Under the pieces are notes generated by a model that searched no databases, was not told the DNA's origin, and worked only from the letters and a program-made list of their open reading frames with translations. A program made the translations under genes and the position numbers. Of a stretch of DNA of 64,000 bases, positions 1 through 9,072 are shown one piece after another (position 1 is the first letter of the stretch; every line of letters starts with the position of its first letter). The stretch is from Ramlibacter cellulosilyticus (GTDB lineage: Bacteria; Pseudomonadota; Gammaproteobacteria; Burkholderiales; Burkholderiaceae_C). The stretch is from contig NZ_JACORT010000003.1 of NCBI RefSeq assembly GCF_014297465.1, positions 62,001 to 126,000 of the forward strand, given 5' to 3'.

Positions 1-560
1 TCAAGCGTCCGTGGCCGTCGATGATCCGCACGATCTGGGGCGATCCCGAACGCTTCAAGAAGTCGTATTTCCCCGAGGAGATGGGCGGCAAGCTGTACCT
101 CGCGGGCGACGGCGCGGTGCGCGACGCGAAGACGGGCTACTTCCGCATCACGGGCCGCATCGACGACGTGCTGAACGTGTCGGGGCACCGCCTGGGCACG
201 ATGGAGATCGAGTCGGCGCTGGTCTCCAAGACCGACATGGTGGCCGAAGCCGCCGTGGTGGGCCGGCCGGACGACCTGACCGGCGAAGCGGTGTGCGCCT
301 TCGTCGTGCTGAAGCGCCCGCGTCCCACCGGAGAGGAAGCGAAGAAGATCGCCAACGAGCTGCGCAACTGGGTGGCCAAGGAAATCGGCCCGATCGCCAA
401 GCCCAAGGACATCCGCTTCGGCGACAACCTGCCGAAGACGCGCAGCGGGAAGATCATGCGGCGGCTGCTGCGGAGCATCGCCAAGGGCGAGCAGATCACG
501 CAGGACACCACGACGCTGGAAAACCCCGCGATCCTCGATCAATTGGCGGAGAACAACTGA
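1..560 (+). CDS. acs: Acetyl-CoA synthetase, C-terminal part (5' end outside window)
   Basis: The reading frame is open from base 3 with no start codon, so only the last ~185 residues of a ~650-residue enzyme are present. The fragment carries the mobile C-terminal domain of acyl-adenylate-forming enzymes: the hinge and A8 region [21 protein letters not shown] (residues given in part) and the A10 lysine in [12 protein letters not shown], the usual site of regulatory acetylation in Acs. The product activates acetate to acetyl-CoA through an acetyl-adenylate in the cytoplasm. Propionyl-CoA synthetase is the main alternative, but the motif spacing and the ending favour Acs. A repeat and a terminator follow. 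Confidence 0.9.
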   Translation, partial: KRPWPSMIRTIWGDPERFKKSYFPEEMGGKLYLAGDGAVRDAKTGYFRITGRIDDVLNVSGHRLGTMEIESALVSKTDMVAEAAVVGRPDDLTGEAVCAFVVLKRPRPTGEEAKKIANELRNWVAKEIGPIAKPKDIRFGDNLPKTRSGKIMRRLLRSIAKGEQITQDTTTLENPAILDQLAENN

Positions 561-567
561 ATTCTTC

Positions 568-635
568 GTCACCCCCGCGGAGGCGGGGGCCCAGGGCTTC
601 CGGGAGCCCTGGGTTCCCGCCTTCGCGGGAATGAC
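568..635. repeat. REP-like palindromic element (family B)
   Basis: An inverted repeat with outer arms GTCACCCCCGCGGAGG and CCTTCGCGGGAATGAC and inner arms CCCAGGGCTTCC and GGAGCCCTGGG. The same sequence family recurs at 47134-47216 and as a half element at 38539-38568. It lies just after the acs stop codon. Short mobile palindromes of this type are common downstream of genes in Burkholderiales. Confidence 0.8.
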
Positions 636-647
636 GAAAGGAGAAAC

Positions 648-680
648 GAAAAAGGCCCGCGCGAGCGGGCCTTCTTTCTG
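648..680. terminator. Bidirectional rho-independent terminator
   Basis: The hairpin AAGGCCCGC / GCGGGCCTT with a 4-base loop is preceded by an A-run and followed by TTCTTTCT. It sits between the convergent acs and cytochrome c genes and can serve both strands. Confidence 0.85.
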
Positions 681-691
681 GGACGCAGCGC

Positions 692-997
692 TTATTTCTG
701 CGTCAGCACCCACGCCGCCAGCTTCTTCGCCTCGGCTTCGTTCACCTGCGCGTTCGCCGGCATCGGCACCGGGCCCCAGACGCCCGCGCCGCCCTTGATG
801 ATCTTGGCGGCGAGCTTGTCCACGGCATCCTTCTGGCCGGCGTACTTGGCGGCGACGTCCTTGTAGGAGGGGCCGACCAGCTTCTTGTCCACGGCATGGC
901 AGGCCATGCAGTTCTTGGCGGTGGCCAGGGCCTGGTCCGCCAGAGCCGGCGCAGAGATCGCGGCCAGGGCCGCCAGCGCCAGGAGGGCTCGTTTCAT
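692..997 (-). CDS. Small periplasmic class I cytochrome c (c-551/c-552 type)
   Basis: A 101-residue monohaem cytochrome c. Residues 1-20 form a Sec signal peptide ending ALA. The haem-binding motif CMACH is at residues 30-34, and the axial methionine is M79 in PVPMPAN, the usual arrangement of the cytochrome c-551/c-552 family. It should carry single electrons in the periplasm between the bc1 complex, or other donors, and terminal oxidases or nitrite reductase. It is monocistronic, with the terminator at 648-680 behind it. Its partner cannot be told from sequence, though cbb3, ba3 and NirK are all encoded in this window. Confidence 0.88.
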   Translation of the reverse strand: MKRALLALAALAAISAPALADQALATAKNCMACHAVDKKLVGPSYKDVAAKYAGQKDAVDKLAAKIIKGGAGVWGPVPMPANAQVNEAEAKKLAAWVLTQK

Positions 998-1108
998 AAG
1001 GGATCCTCGCTCGTTGGGTTACATTCCTTCAACGGTATTGTACGGACCGGCGTTGACCCGCCCGGCCGTCCAGGGAATTCGGGGTCGCGCGAAGGAGTTG
1101 GAGGGCGC

Positions 1109-1354
1109 ATGTATCTGCTCGGACTGGGGATCGTCCTGCTGGCGATGAAATACCTGGAGATCGGCCCCGTGGCCGCCTGGGACTGGTGGGTCGTCCTCGT
1201 GCCTTTCGGCCTCGCCGCCCTCTGGTGGGCCTGGGCGGACTACTCCGGCTACACCAAGCGCAAGGCGGTCGAACGCGAGAACGCGCGCAAGAAGGCCCGC
1301 CTCGAGAAGCAGCGCGAGCAACTGGGCCTGGGCACCCGCAAGGGCCGCCGGTAA
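1109..1354 (+). CDS. Small Trp-rich membrane protein
   Basis: An 81-residue protein. The ATG at 1109 follows a GAAGGAG ribosome site (1091-1097). It has two hydrophobic segments (about residues 2-20 and 25-43) rich in tryptophan (WDWW, LWWAWADY), then a strongly basic, probably helical tail (RKAVERENARKKARLEKQRE). It matches the short Trp-rich protein family known mainly from betaproteobacteria, which has no assigned function. It is divergently transcribed from the cytochrome c gene, and the two share a ~110-bp promoter region. Confidence 0.75.
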   Translation: MYLLGLGIVLLAMKYLEIGPVAAWDWWVVLVPFGLAALWWAWADYSGYTKRKAVERENARKKARLEKQREQLGLGTRKGRR

Positions 1355-1368
1355 ATCTCCGGTAAAGA

Positions 1369-2892
1369 CTAGCCGGCGTCGCCGCCCCCCAGCGGCGGCG
1401 CATGCTTGCGCTTCAGCCCGCTCAGCGCCGGGCCTTCGATCACGGTCCCGTCCGGCCGGAACCGGCTGCCGTGGCACGGGCAGTCCCAGGTGGTCTCCAC
1501 GCTGTTCCAGTGCACCTTGCATCCGAGGTGCGGGCACACGTTGGACACGGCGAAGAGCTCGCCCGCCGGCGACCGGTAGGCGGCGAAGGTCTCGCCTTCC
1601 GCGTCGACGATCGCGCTGTCCCCGGGCTGCAGCTGCGCCAGCTTCTCGTCCTGGCGGCCGGTGAGGTAGTCCTTCACCAGCTGCTTCACCACCGTGACGT
1701 TCTCCTCGACGATCGCCTTGGCGCCCTTCACCGGCGAGAGCCGGTTCGGCCGCACGAGGTCGGCGAATGCGGCCTTGTGCCCCAGGAGTTCGGCGGCGGC
1801 CAGGCGCGCGGCCACCGTGCCCCAGGTGAGGCCGTCGGTGGAGAAGCCGGTGGCGATGAAGATGCCTTGCGCGTTGCGCCCGATGTAGGGCAGGCCGTCG
1901 GCGCCGCGGTAGTTCTGCGCGGACCAGCGATGCGTGATCGTCCGCTCCCCGAAGTACTTCTTCGCCAGGTTTTCCAGCGCCAGCAGGGCCGCGGTGGCAT
2001 TGTGGATGCCCACCTTGTGCTCCTGGCCGGCGCAGACCACGTACTGCTTGCCGCCCGCCTGCAACGTGCGCACCGACAGCTGCTCGCTGCCGCCGTACCA
2101 GAAGGTGCCGGGGCCGGGCGCCCCGTCCTGCGATTCGAAGGCCACCGCGTACTCGCGGTGCACGGGCATTTCCGCGTGCACGAGGAACACGCCCTTGGGC
2201 GTGTGCGTCGCCATGATGATCTCCCGGGCCGTCACCGAGCCCGACGCCGTGACCGCGCGCCTGTTCTTCAGGTCGAGGTCGATCACGCGCGAGTGCTCGT
2301 GGATCTCCGCGCCGGCTTCCGCCGCGCGCCGGGCGAGGGCCGCCACGTAGGCTTGCGGCTGGAACTGCGCCTGGTCCTGCAGCACCAGCACGCCGCTGCC
2401 TGCCGGGGGCAGCGGGGAAGGCACGCTGTCCTGGCGCTGCACGGCGATGCCGGCCGCCTGCAACGCCTCGAATTCCTTGTCGATCTCCTTGGCGCTGGAC
2501 GCGTCGCCCCACTTGTACAGGTTGCAGCGGCGGAAGCCCACGTCCGGCAGCAGGCGGCAGCGTTCCTCGATGAAGGCGATGGCCGCACCGCGTTCGGCCG
2601 CGACCTGCCGCGCGACTTCGGGGCTCCAGCGCGACACCAGGTCGGCCATGCCGCTGCTGACCGTCTGGTACAGGTTGCCGGTGGAGTTGCCGGTCGTGCC
2701 GGTGCCGATCTCGTCGGCTTCCAGCAGCACCACCTTCGGCTTGTTCGGCGTCTTCTGCTCCGCGAGCAGGTCGGCCAGCGTCACCCCCGTGATGCCGCCG
2801 CCGATGATCAGCACGTCGGCCGTGACGTCCCCGTTGAGCATGGCGTAGCCGGTGGGCGGCGCCGTGCCTCGCCAGAGGGAAAGGGTGTCCAT
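1369..2892 (-). CDS. FAD-dependent oxidoreductase fused to a Rieske [2Fe-2S] domain
   Basis: A 507-residue protein. The N-terminal dinucleotide-binding motif VLIIGGGITGVTLAD (about residues 27-41) opens a DAO-type FAD fold like glycine and D-amino acid oxidases. The last ~100 residues are a Rieske domain with CPHLGC and CPCHGS as cluster ligand boxes. Proteins of this architecture are found in many proteobacteria and resemble amine or amino acid oxidases, but the substrate is unknown. There is no signal peptide, so it is cytoplasmic. The start is set by a CGGAGA ribosome site just upstream. The gene stands alone, with convergent and divergent neighbours that are unrelated. Confidence 0.8.
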   Translation of the reverse strand: MDTLSLWRGTAPPTGYAMLNGDVTADVLIIGGGITGVTLADLLAEQKTPNKPKVVLLEADEIGTGTTGNSTGNLYQTVSSGMADLVSRWSPEVARQVAAERGAAIAFIEERCRLLPDVGFRRCNLYKWGDASSAKEIDKEFEALQAAGIAVQRQDSVPSPLPPAGSGVLVLQDQAQFQPQAYVAALARRAAEAGAEIHEHSRVIDLDLKNRRAVTASGSVTAREIIMATHTPKGVFLVHAEMPVHREYAVAFESQDGAPGPGTFWYGGSEQLSVRTLQAGGKQYVVCAGQEHKVGIHNATAALLALENLAKKYFGERTITHRWSAQNYRGADGLPYIGRNAQGIFIATGFSTDGLTWGTVAARLAAAELLGHKAAFADLVRPNRLSPVKGAKAIVEENVTVVKQLVKDYLTGRQDEKLAQLQPGDSAIVDAEGETFAAYRSPAGELFAVSNVCPHLGCKVHWNSVETTWDCPCHGSRFRPDGTVIEGPALSGLKRKHAPPLGGGDAG

Positions 2893-2961
2893 GACGTTCT
2901 CCGAGGGGAAAACGTCATGCTAGGCAGGACGGTGTTGCGGTCCCGTAGGACGGGGACGACA

Positions 2962-3046
2962 GTAGGCTGGGTTGCGCGAATGCGCACCCCAGCGATGCGC
3001 GCGGGGTGCTGGACGCTGGGGTTCGCTGGCGCGAAACCCAGCCTAC
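2962..3046. repeat. Intergenic repeat, family A (GTAGGCTGGGTTGCGC type)
   Basis: It begins GTAGGCTGGGTTGCGCGA and ends with the inverse AACCCAGCCTAC, with internal GCACCCCAGC and GCTGGGGT arms, so it can fold as a long cruciform. Copies of the same family occur at 21188-21270, 29028-29222, 38390-38466 and 50758-50839. Confidence 0.85.
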
Positions 3047-3082
3047 GATCCCGATCCCGATCCCGATCCCGATCCCGATCGC
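3047..3082. repeat. Hexanucleotide tandem repeat (GATCCC)n
   Basis: Five perfect GATCCC units plus one GATCGC unit directly follow the family A repeat, 20 bases before the ilvD stop codon. It is probably a slippage-generated microsatellite. No coding role is seen. Confidence 0.8.
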
Positions 3083-3101
3083 GATGCCGCCAACGGGAGC
3101 T

Positions 3102-4802
3102 TCAGCTGAAGTTGTCCAGCACCGCGCCCTTGCTCGCGCTGCTCGCATTGAACGCGAACTTCGCCTGCACGCCGCGCGTGTAGCGCGGGGCCGGGGCCTT
3201 CCAGCCCGCCTTGCGCTGCGCGATCTCCGCATCGGACACGTTCAGTTCCAGCTTCAGCTGGTGCGCGTCGATGGTGATCGAGTCGCCTTCCTTCACGAAC
3301 GCGATCGTGCCGCCCGCGGCCGCTTCCGGCGCGACGTGGCCCACCACCATGCCCCAGGTGCCGCCCGAGAAGCGGCCGTCGGTGATCAGGCCCACGCTCT
3401 CGCCCAGGCCGGCGCCGATCAGCGCGCCCGTGGGCGCCAGCATCTCCGGCATGCCCGGCCCGCCCTTGGGGCCCAGGTAGCGCAGCACCATCACGTCGCC
3501 CGCCTTGATCTTGCCGTCCAGGATGGCCTGCAGCGCCGACTGCTCGTCGTCGAACACGCGCGCGGGGCCGGTGATCACCGGGTTCTTCAGGCCCGTGATC
3601 TTGGCGACCGCCCCTTCGGGCGACAGGTTGCCCTTCAGGATGGCGAGGTGGCCTTCCTTGTACATCGGGTCGGCGATCGTGCGGATCACGTCCTGGTCCT
3701 TGCGCGGCTGGTCCGGGATGTCCTTCAGCGTCTCGGCGATGGTCTTGCCCGTGATCGTCAGGCAGTCGCCGTGCAGCAGGCCCGCGTTCAGCAGGACCTT
3801 CATCACCTGCGGGATGCCGCCCGCTTCGTGCAGGTCCACGGCGAGGTACTTGCCCGAGGGCTTCAGGTCGCAGATGACCGGCGTGCGCTTGCGGATGCGC
3901 TCGAAGTCGTCGATGGTCCACTCCACGCCGGCGGCGTGCGCGATCGCCAGGAAGTGCAGCACGGCGTTGGTGGAGCCGCCCGTGGCCATGATCACGGCGA
4001 CCGCGTTCTCCAGCGACTTGCGCGTGACGATGTCGCGCGGCTTGATGTCCTTCCGGATGGCTTCCATCAGCACCTTGGCCGATTCCTTCGCCGAGTTCTG
4101 CTTCTCGTCGTGCGGGTTGGCCATCGTCGAGGAGTAGGGCAGGGACATGCCCAGCGCCTCGAAGGCGGAAGACATCGTGTTGGCGGTGTACATGCCGCCG
4201 CACGAGCCCGTGCCGGGGATGGCGTGCTGCTCGATGTCCTTCAGTTCCTGGTCGCTGATCTTGCCAGCGGCGTTCTGGCCCACGGCCTCGAACACGCTCA
4301 CGATGTTCAGGTCCTGGCCCTTCCACTTGCCCGGGAGGATGGTGCCGCCGTAGACGTAGATGGCCGGCACGTTCGCGCGCAGGATGCCCATCATGCCGCC
4401 GGGCATGTTCTTGTCGCAGCCGCCGACGACCAGCACGCCGTCCATCCACTGGCCCTGCACGCAGGTCTCGATGCAGTCGGCGATGACCTCGCGGCTCACC
4501 AGCGAGTACTTCATGCCTTCGGTGCCCATCGCCATGCCGTCGGAGATCGTCGGCGTGCCGAAGATCTGCGGGTTGCCGCCGGCTTCGGCGATGCCTTCCA
4601 CCGCCGCGTCGGCCAGCTTCTGCAGCCCGCTGTTGCAGGGCGTGATGGTGCTGTGGCCGTTGGCGACGCCCACCATCGGCTTGCCGAAGTCGGTCTCCTT
4701 GTAGCCCATGCCGTAGTACATGGAGCGGTTGGGAGCGCGCGACTTGCCTTCGGTGATGTTGGCGCTGCGCAGCGGCTGGATGGGGATGGTCTTCTGGCTC
4801 AT
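3102..4802 (-). CDS. ilvD: Dihydroxy-acid dehydratase
   Basis: A 566-residue cytoplasmic enzyme that dehydrates 2,3-dihydroxy-3-methylbutanoate and its isoleucine counterpart in branched-chain amino acid synthesis. Three conserved cysteines for the Fe-S cluster are visible: C56 (TITPCNSG), C129 ([10 protein letters not shown]) and C201 ([10 protein letters not shown]). The C-terminal half carries GRFSGGTWG. The start at 4802 (MSQKTIPI) fits the family length; an in-frame ATG at 4841 would add 13 non-conserved residues. It is transcribed divergently from a LysR regulator across a 73-bp gap, a usual arrangement for local control, though the regulator's effector is unknown. Confidence 0.95.
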   Translation of the reverse strand: MSQKTIPIQPLRSANITEGKSRAPNRSMYYGMGYKETDFGKPMVGVANGHSTITPCNSGLQKLADAAVEGIAEAGGNPQIFGTPTISDGMAMGTEGMKYSLVSREVIADCIETCVQGQWMDGVLVVGGCDKNMPGGMMGILRANVPAIYVYGGTILPGKWKGQDLNIVSVFEAVGQNAAGKISDQELKDIEQHAIPGTGSCGGMYTANTMSSAFEALGMSLPYSSTMANPHDEKQNSAKESAKVLMEAIRKDIKPRDIVTRKSLENAVAVIMATGGSTNAVLHFLAIAHAAGVEWTIDDFERIRKRTPVICDLKPSGKYLAVDLHEAGGIPQVMKVLLNAGLLHGDCLTITGKTIAETLKDIPDQPRKDQDVIRTIADPMYKEGHLAILKGNLSPEGAVAKITGLKNPVITGPARVFDDEQSALQAILDGKIKAGDVMVLRYLGPKGGPGMPEMLAPTGALIGAGLGESVGLITDGRFSGGTWGMVVGHVAPEAAAGGTIAFVKEGDSITIDAHQLKLELNVSDAEIAQRKAGWKAPAPRYTRGVQAKFAFNASSASKGAVLDNFS

Positions 4803-4875
4803 AGGGCGCAGAGGATACGCCCGCGCCCTGATTCTTTCCAATCCGTTTCCGCGCGGGCATTAATATCCGCCGCGT

Positions 4876-5775
4876 ATGAAGGAACCCGTGATCGAGCTGC
4901 GCCTGTGGCGCCAGTTCGCGGCCGTCGCCGAGGAGCTGCATTTCGGCCGCGCGGCCCGCAGCCTGCACATGACCCAGCCGCCGCTGACGCAGGCCATCGC
5001 GCAGCTGGAGCGGCTGCTCGGCGTGCGCCTGTTCGAGCGCACCAAGCGCAGCGTGCAGCTCACCGCCGCCGGCGAGGCCCTGCTGCCGCAGGTGCGCGAG
5101 CTGCTCGCCCGCGCGCGCGAACTGCCGGCGCAGGCGCGCGCGGCGGCGGGCGGCGAGCTCGGCCGGCTGCGCATCGCCTTCGTGTCCACGGTCGGCTTCG
5201 CCCTGCTGCCGCAGTGGCTGCGCGCGTTCCGGGCGAAGCACCCGCAGGTGCAGATGGAGCTGATCGAGGCGACCGGCGACGTGCAGGTGGAGGCGTTCGC
5301 GCGCGGCGAGATCGACGCGGGATTCATGCTGCACTCGCCCGGCTTCGCGCCGCGCGGGCTGCAGCACCGGCAGGTCGCGCGCGAGCCGCTGGTGCTCGCG
5401 CTGCCGGAGGCGCACCCGCTCGCCAGCGTCGCGCGCCTGCCGCTGGCGCAGGTGCTGGCCGAGCCGCTGGTGATCTTCCCGCGGCGCATCGTGCCGTCGC
5501 TGCACGACGCGGTCCTCGGCATGTACCACGCCGCCGGCCGCGAGCCGCGCATCGTGCAGGAAGCGATCCAGATGCAGACCATCGTCAACCTGGTGTCGGC
5601 CGGCCTGGGCCTCGCGTGGGTACCCGAGAGCGTGCGCCAGTTCCAGCGGGGCGGCGTCGTCTACCGCCAGATCGGCGGCAAGCAGGCGGCAGGCGTGCCG
5701 GAATGCGAGACGACGCTGGTGTGGGAGCGGATGACGCCGGTGCTGGAGAGGTTCGTGGATGTCGTAGGCCGCTGA
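4876..5775 (+). CDS. LysR-family transcriptional regulator
   Basis: A 299-residue protein with an N-terminal winged helix-turn-helix ([20 protein letters not shown], about residues 19-38) and a LysR substrate-binding domain from about residue 90. It should act as a tetrameric activator or repressor responding to a small ligand. It is divergent from ilvD, so it may act on the shared intergenic region, but the family binds many ligands and this one cannot be named. A repeat follows it. Confidence 0.9.
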   Translation: MKEPVIELRLWRQFAAVAEELHFGRAARSLHMTQPPLTQAIAQLERLLGVRLFERTKRSVQLTAAGEALLPQVRELLARARELPAQARAAAGGELGRLRIAFVSTVGFALLPQWLRAFRAKHPQVQMELIEATGDVQVEAFARGEIDAGFMLHSPGFAPRGLQHRQVAREPLVLALPEAHPLASVARLPLAQVLAEPLVIFPRRIVPSLHDAVLGMYHAAGREPRIVQEAIQMQTIVNLVSAGLGLAWVPESVRQFQRGGVVYRQIGGKQAAGVPECETTLVWERMTPVLERFVDVVGR

Positions 5776-5782
5776 AAGCGGA

Positions 5783-5896
5783 CAGCCGGACGCAAAAGTC
5801 GCAAAAGCTACGCAGAAGTCGCAAAAGAACAGCCAACATATTGAGGAAGTCCTTTTGCGACTTTTGCGGAACCTTTGCGACTTTTGCGTCCGGCTG
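5783..5896. repeat. Long inverted repeat, family C (GCAAAAGTCGCAAAAG type)
   Basis: The left arm starts CAGCCGGACGCAAAAGTCGC and the right arm ends GCGACTTTTGCGTCCGGCTG, with repeated CGCAAAAG units inside. The whole ~115-bp element can form a cruciform. It fills the gap between the LysR gene and lgt. The CGCAGAGGTCGCAGAG elements at 50636-50730 and 50880-50992 look like relatives. Confidence 0.8.
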
Positions 5897-5948
5897 TTGG
5901 TCTTTGGTTCCCGTCCCCGCCTCCCCACGCCTGCGCCACAATCCGCCC

Positions 5949-6800
5949 ATGCTGGTCCATCCCAAGATCGATCCCATCGCCCTGCAGCTCGGCCCCATCG
6001 CCATCCACTGGTACGGCATCACCTACCTGGTCGCGTTCGGGCTGTTCATGCTGCTGGCGCACCTGCGCCTGAAGCACGAGCCCTTTCGCTCGGTGCAAGG
6101 GGCCGGGGCCTGGTCGCGCAAGGACGTCGAGGACATGCTCTTCCTCGGCGTGCTCGGCGTCGTGGTGGGTGGGCGCCTCGGGTACTGCCTGTTCTACAAG
6201 CCGGGCTACTACCTCACGCACCCGCTCGAGATCTTCTTCGTGTGGCAGGGCGGCATGAGCTTCCACGGCGGCCTGATCGGCGTCATCGCGTCGCAGGTCT
6301 GGTTCGCGCGCAGCCGCAGCAAGCCTTTCTGGCAGGTGATGGACTTCATCGCCCCCTGCGTGCCGCTCGGCCTCGGGGCAGGGCGCATCGGCAACTTCAT
6401 CAACGGCGAGCTCTGGGGCCGCGCGGCGGATCCGGAGCTGCCCTGGGCCATGGTGTTCCCGCAGAGCGGCACGGCCATCCCGCGGCACCCTTCGCAGCTG
6501 TACGAGTTCCTCCTCGAAGGACTCGTGCTGTTCCTCGTGCTCTGGCTCTATGGGCGCAAGCCGCGCAAGGAGGCGCAGGTCTCCGCCGTGTTCCTGGTCG
6601 GCTACGGCGTGGCGCGCTTCACCGCCGAGTACTTCCGCGAGCCCGATGCGCACCTGGGCATCCTGGCCTTCAAGATGAGCATGGGCCAGTGGCTGTGCAT
6701 CCCCATGATCCTCGGCGGCGTGCTGCTGTGGGTCTGGGCCGAGACGCGCATCACGCCCGCCGACCGGCACCCCGCCGCGCCGCGCTCGCCGGCGCGCTGA
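5949..6800 (+). CDS. lgt: Phosphatidylglycerol-prolipoprotein diacylglyceryl transferase
   Basis: A 283-residue polytopic inner-membrane enzyme that moves diacylglycerol from phosphatidylglycerol to the lipobox cysteine of prolipoproteins. The Lgt signature [14 protein letters not shown] is present (about residues 142-155), together with the HGG motif in [11 protein letters not shown]. About seven membrane segments are visible. The ATG at 5949 gives the family length; the long open frame upstream runs through repeat sequence and is not expected to be translated. Confidence 0.96.
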   Translation: MLVHPKIDPIALQLGPIAIHWYGITYLVAFGLFMLLAHLRLKHEPFRSVQGAGAWSRKDVEDMLFLGVLGVVVGGRLGYCLFYKPGYYLTHPLEIFFVWQGGMSFHGGLIGVIASQVWFARSRSKPFWQVMDFIAPCVPLGLGAGRIGNFINGELWGRAADPELPWAMVFPQSGTAIPRHPSQLYEFLLEGLVLFLVLWLYGRKPRKEAQVSAVFLVGYGVARFTAEYFREPDAHLGILAFKMSMGQWLCIPMILGGVLLWVWAETRITPADRHPAAPRSPAR

Positions 6801-6884
6801 CCGGCGCGGGCGGCGCGCACGCCGTCCGTCGCCTCAGGGAAACTCCCTGCCCGAACGGCACCCACGGCGCCCGGCCTCGTCTCA

Positions 6885-6911
6885 TAATTACCCGTAATTA
6901 CAGGAAATTAC
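6885..6911. promoter_or_regulatory. Putative GntR operator (TAATTAC repeats)
   Basis: The perfect palindrome TAATTACCCGTAATTA (6885-6900) is followed by a third half-site AAATTAC (6905-6911). It ends 12 bases before the start of the GntR gene and stands out as AT-rich in a GC-rich region. FCD-type GntR proteins often bind such palindromes in their own promoters, so autoregulation of the malonate cluster is likely. Confidence 0.6.
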
Positions 6912-6922
6912 GGCAGCCCACC

Positions 6923-7588
6923 ATGCGCCTGGTCCCCAACTCCCTGCACGACGAAGTCGCGGCGCAGCTGCGGGAGCGGATCTTCGCGGGCGAGCTGACG
7001 CCGGGCACCTTCCTCGACGAACTCAAGCTCGCCGAGCAGATGAAGATCTCGCGCACGCCGCTGCGCGAGGCGCTGAAGGTCCTCACGCACGAAGGCCTCG
7101 TGCGGCACGAGCCGCGCCGGGGCTGCTTCGTCAACGAGGTGACGGAGCAGGACCTCGACGAGATCTTCCCCGTCATCGCGCTGCTGGAGGGCCGCTGCGC
7201 CTTCGAGGCCGCGCAGAACGCCAGCGACGCCGACATCGCCGCCCTGGAAGACCTGCACGACAAGCTGCAGCGCCACGCGAAGGCCAAGCGCATCAACGAG
7301 TACTACGCGACCAACTTCGCCATCCACGAAGCGATCATCGCGCTCGCCGGCAACCGCTGGCTCGCCGGCGTCATCGGCGACCTGCGCAAGATCGTCAAGC
7401 TCGCGCGCCTGCAGCAGCTGCACGCGCCCGGCCGCCTGGAGCAGAGCCTGTCGGAGCACCTCGCCGTCTTCGCCGCGCTGAAGGCGCGCGACGCGGAAGG
7501 CGCCGAGGCCGCCATGCGCACGCACCTCACGCGCCAGCGCGTCGCGCTGCGCGATCTCGCACGCAGCCAGCGATCGAGGCTCGCGTGA
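6923..7588 (+). CDS. GntR-family regulator (FadR/FCD subfamily), malonate cluster
   Basis: A 221-residue protein. The N-terminal winged HTH contains KISRTPLREALKVLTHEGL (about residues 34-52), the GntR hallmark. The C-terminal all-helical FCD ligand domain has the metal- or acid-binding histidines (NFAIHEAI, SEHLAVF). It lies 37 bases upstream of malonyl-CoA decarboxylase and probably represses the cluster until malonate or a derivative is bound, like MatR of rhizobial mat operons. The effector is inferred from context. Confidence 0.85.
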   Translation: MRLVPNSLHDEVAAQLRERIFAGELTPGTFLDELKLAEQMKISRTPLREALKVLTHEGLVRHEPRRGCFVNEVTEQDLDEIFPVIALLEGRCAFEAAQNASDADIAALEDLHDKLQRHAKAKRINEYYATNFAIHEAIIALAGNRWLAGVIGDLRKIVKLARLQQLHAPGRLEQSLSEHLAVFAALKARDAEGAEAAMRTHLTRQRVALRDLARSQRSRLA

Positions 7589-7625
7589 TGCACCCCATTC
7601 GCAACTCCCGCAAAGGCGGCCCCCG

Positions 7626-9023
7626 ATGAGAGACTGGATTTCCCGCGGGGCCGCCCTCTGGCGCCCCGGCTTCGAAGCCAAGGCCACCGCCGGCGCGGCG
7701 CGCGAGCCCAAGCCCATGGCCTCCGCCGCGGCGCAGGCCGTTGCGCAGGCGCCCTCCGCGCGCACCACGCGCGAGCGGCTGCAGGCCACCTGGCGACGCG
7801 GCGAGGAGGCGCTGTCGCCGCGCGTGCTGCGGCGCACGCTCGCGGAGCTGCAGGCCATCGTCGACCCGCGCGCGAGCGAGGTGGAAGGCGGCCGGCGGGC
7901 GAAGGCCTTCGCCGAGCGCTACGCGCAGGCACCCGCGGAGGAGCGCCGCGACGCGTGGCTGCTCATGAGCGAGCAGTTCGGCCCCGACCCGAAGAAGATC
8001 CAGTCCGCGCGCGAGCACTACGAAGCCGCGCAAGGCACGCCGGAAGAGGGCGCCGCGGAGATCAAGCTGCGCCGCGCGCTCGTCTCTCCGCGCACGCGCC
8101 TGCTGCAACGCTTCGCCGCCTTCCCCGAAGGCATGCGCTTCCTCGTCGACCTGCGTGCGGAGCTGCTGCCGCACCTGAAGGGCGACAAGCGCCTGCTGCC
8201 GCTCGACGCCGAACTGGAGACGCTGTTCTCCACCTGGTTCGACGTGGCCTTCCTCGAGCTGCGCCGCCTCTCCTGGGACTCGCCCGCGTCCCTCATCGAG
8301 AAGCTGATCAAGTACGAGGCCGTGCACGACATCCGCAGCTGGGGCGACCTGAAGAACCGCCTGGACAGCGACCGCCGCTGCTACGGCTTCTTCCACCCGC
8401 GCCTGGACGGCGACCCGCTGATCTTCGTGGAGGTTGCGCTCACCGACGCGATCTCCGACTCGATCACGCCCTTGCTGGACGAGACCGCCGCGGCCGCGGA
8501 CCTGTCGAAAGCCACCACCGCGATCTTCTATTCCATCAGCAACTGCCAGACCGGCCTGCGCGGCGTGAGCTTCGGCGACTCGCTGATCAAGCGTGTGGTG
8601 GAAACGCTGAAGGAGGAGTTCCCGAAGCTCAAGACCTTCGCGACGCTGTCGCCCATCCCCGGCTTCCGTTCCTGGCTCACGAAGCAGGTGCCCGCCGACA
8701 AGCTCGCTGCGTGGGACAAGCCGCTGGAGCTCGCGGTCAAGGCGCCCGAGCGCCAGGAGCTGCTCTCCTGGGCGGCGCGCTACCTGGGCAAGGAACTGCA
8801 GGACGGCAAGCCCGTCGACCCGGTGGCGCGCTTCCACCTTGGCAACGGCGCGCGCGTCGAGCGCCTGAACTGGGCGGGCGACCCCTCGGCCAAGGGCGTG
8901 AAGCAGTCTTTCGGCCTCATGGTCAACTATCTGTACGATCCCAAACGGCTCGACAAGCACCGCACCATGCTCTCGCACGGTGAAATACCGATGGCCGGCG
9001 CGGTGTCCGACCTGTACCGTTGA
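7626..9023 (+). CDS. matA: Malonyl-CoA decarboxylase
   Basis: A 465-residue enzyme that decarboxylates malonyl-CoA to acetyl-CoA. It matches the MCD family along its length: helical N-terminal domain, then a GNAT-like catalytic domain with the conserved serine in FATLSPIPGF and histidine in ARFHLGNGARVERLNW, the Ser-His catalytic pair known from MCD structures. With the malonyl-CoA synthetase downstream it completes malonate to acetyl-CoA conversion. Its position directly after the GntR gene supports the rhizobial-type matA assignment. Confidence 0.92.
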   Translation: MRDWISRGAALWRPGFEAKATAGAAREPKPMASAAAQAVAQAPSARTTRERLQATWRRGEEALSPRVLRRTLAELQAIVDPRASEVEGGRRAKAFAERYAQAPAEERRDAWLLMSEQFGPDPKKIQSAREHYEAAQGTPEEGAAEIKLRRALVSPRTRLLQRFAAFPEGMRFLVDLRAELLPHLKGDKRLLPLDAELETLFSTWFDVAFLELRRLSWDSPASLIEKLIKYEAVHDIRSWGDLKNRLDSDRRCYGFFHPRLDGDPLIFVEVALTDAISDSITPLLDETAAAADLSKATTAIFYSISNCQTGLRGVSFGDSLIKRVVETLKEEFPKLKTFATLSPIPGFRSWLTKQVPADKLAAWDKPLELAVKAPERQELLSWAARYLGKELQDGKPVDPVARFHLGNGARVERLNWAGDPSAKGVKQSFGLMVNYLYDPKRLDKHRTMLSHGEIPMAGAVSDLYR

Positions 9024-9072
9024 GCGGTTTCGTTTTCGGTCCCGGCATCCACCCCAAGAGGAGACAGACAAG

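Noticed and set aside
3047..3082. (GATCCC)n as a CRISPR-like or regulatory array
   Set aside because: Units are six bases with no spacers; it is a plain microsatellite.
3043..5928. Very long open frames opposite ilvD, the CheB/CheR gene (12448-17343) and the polymer locus (53457-58424)
   Set aside because: They are antisense or out-of-phase shadows of real genes in high-GC DNA: Arg/Ala/Pro/His-rich with no domains, while the opposite frames hold clear families.
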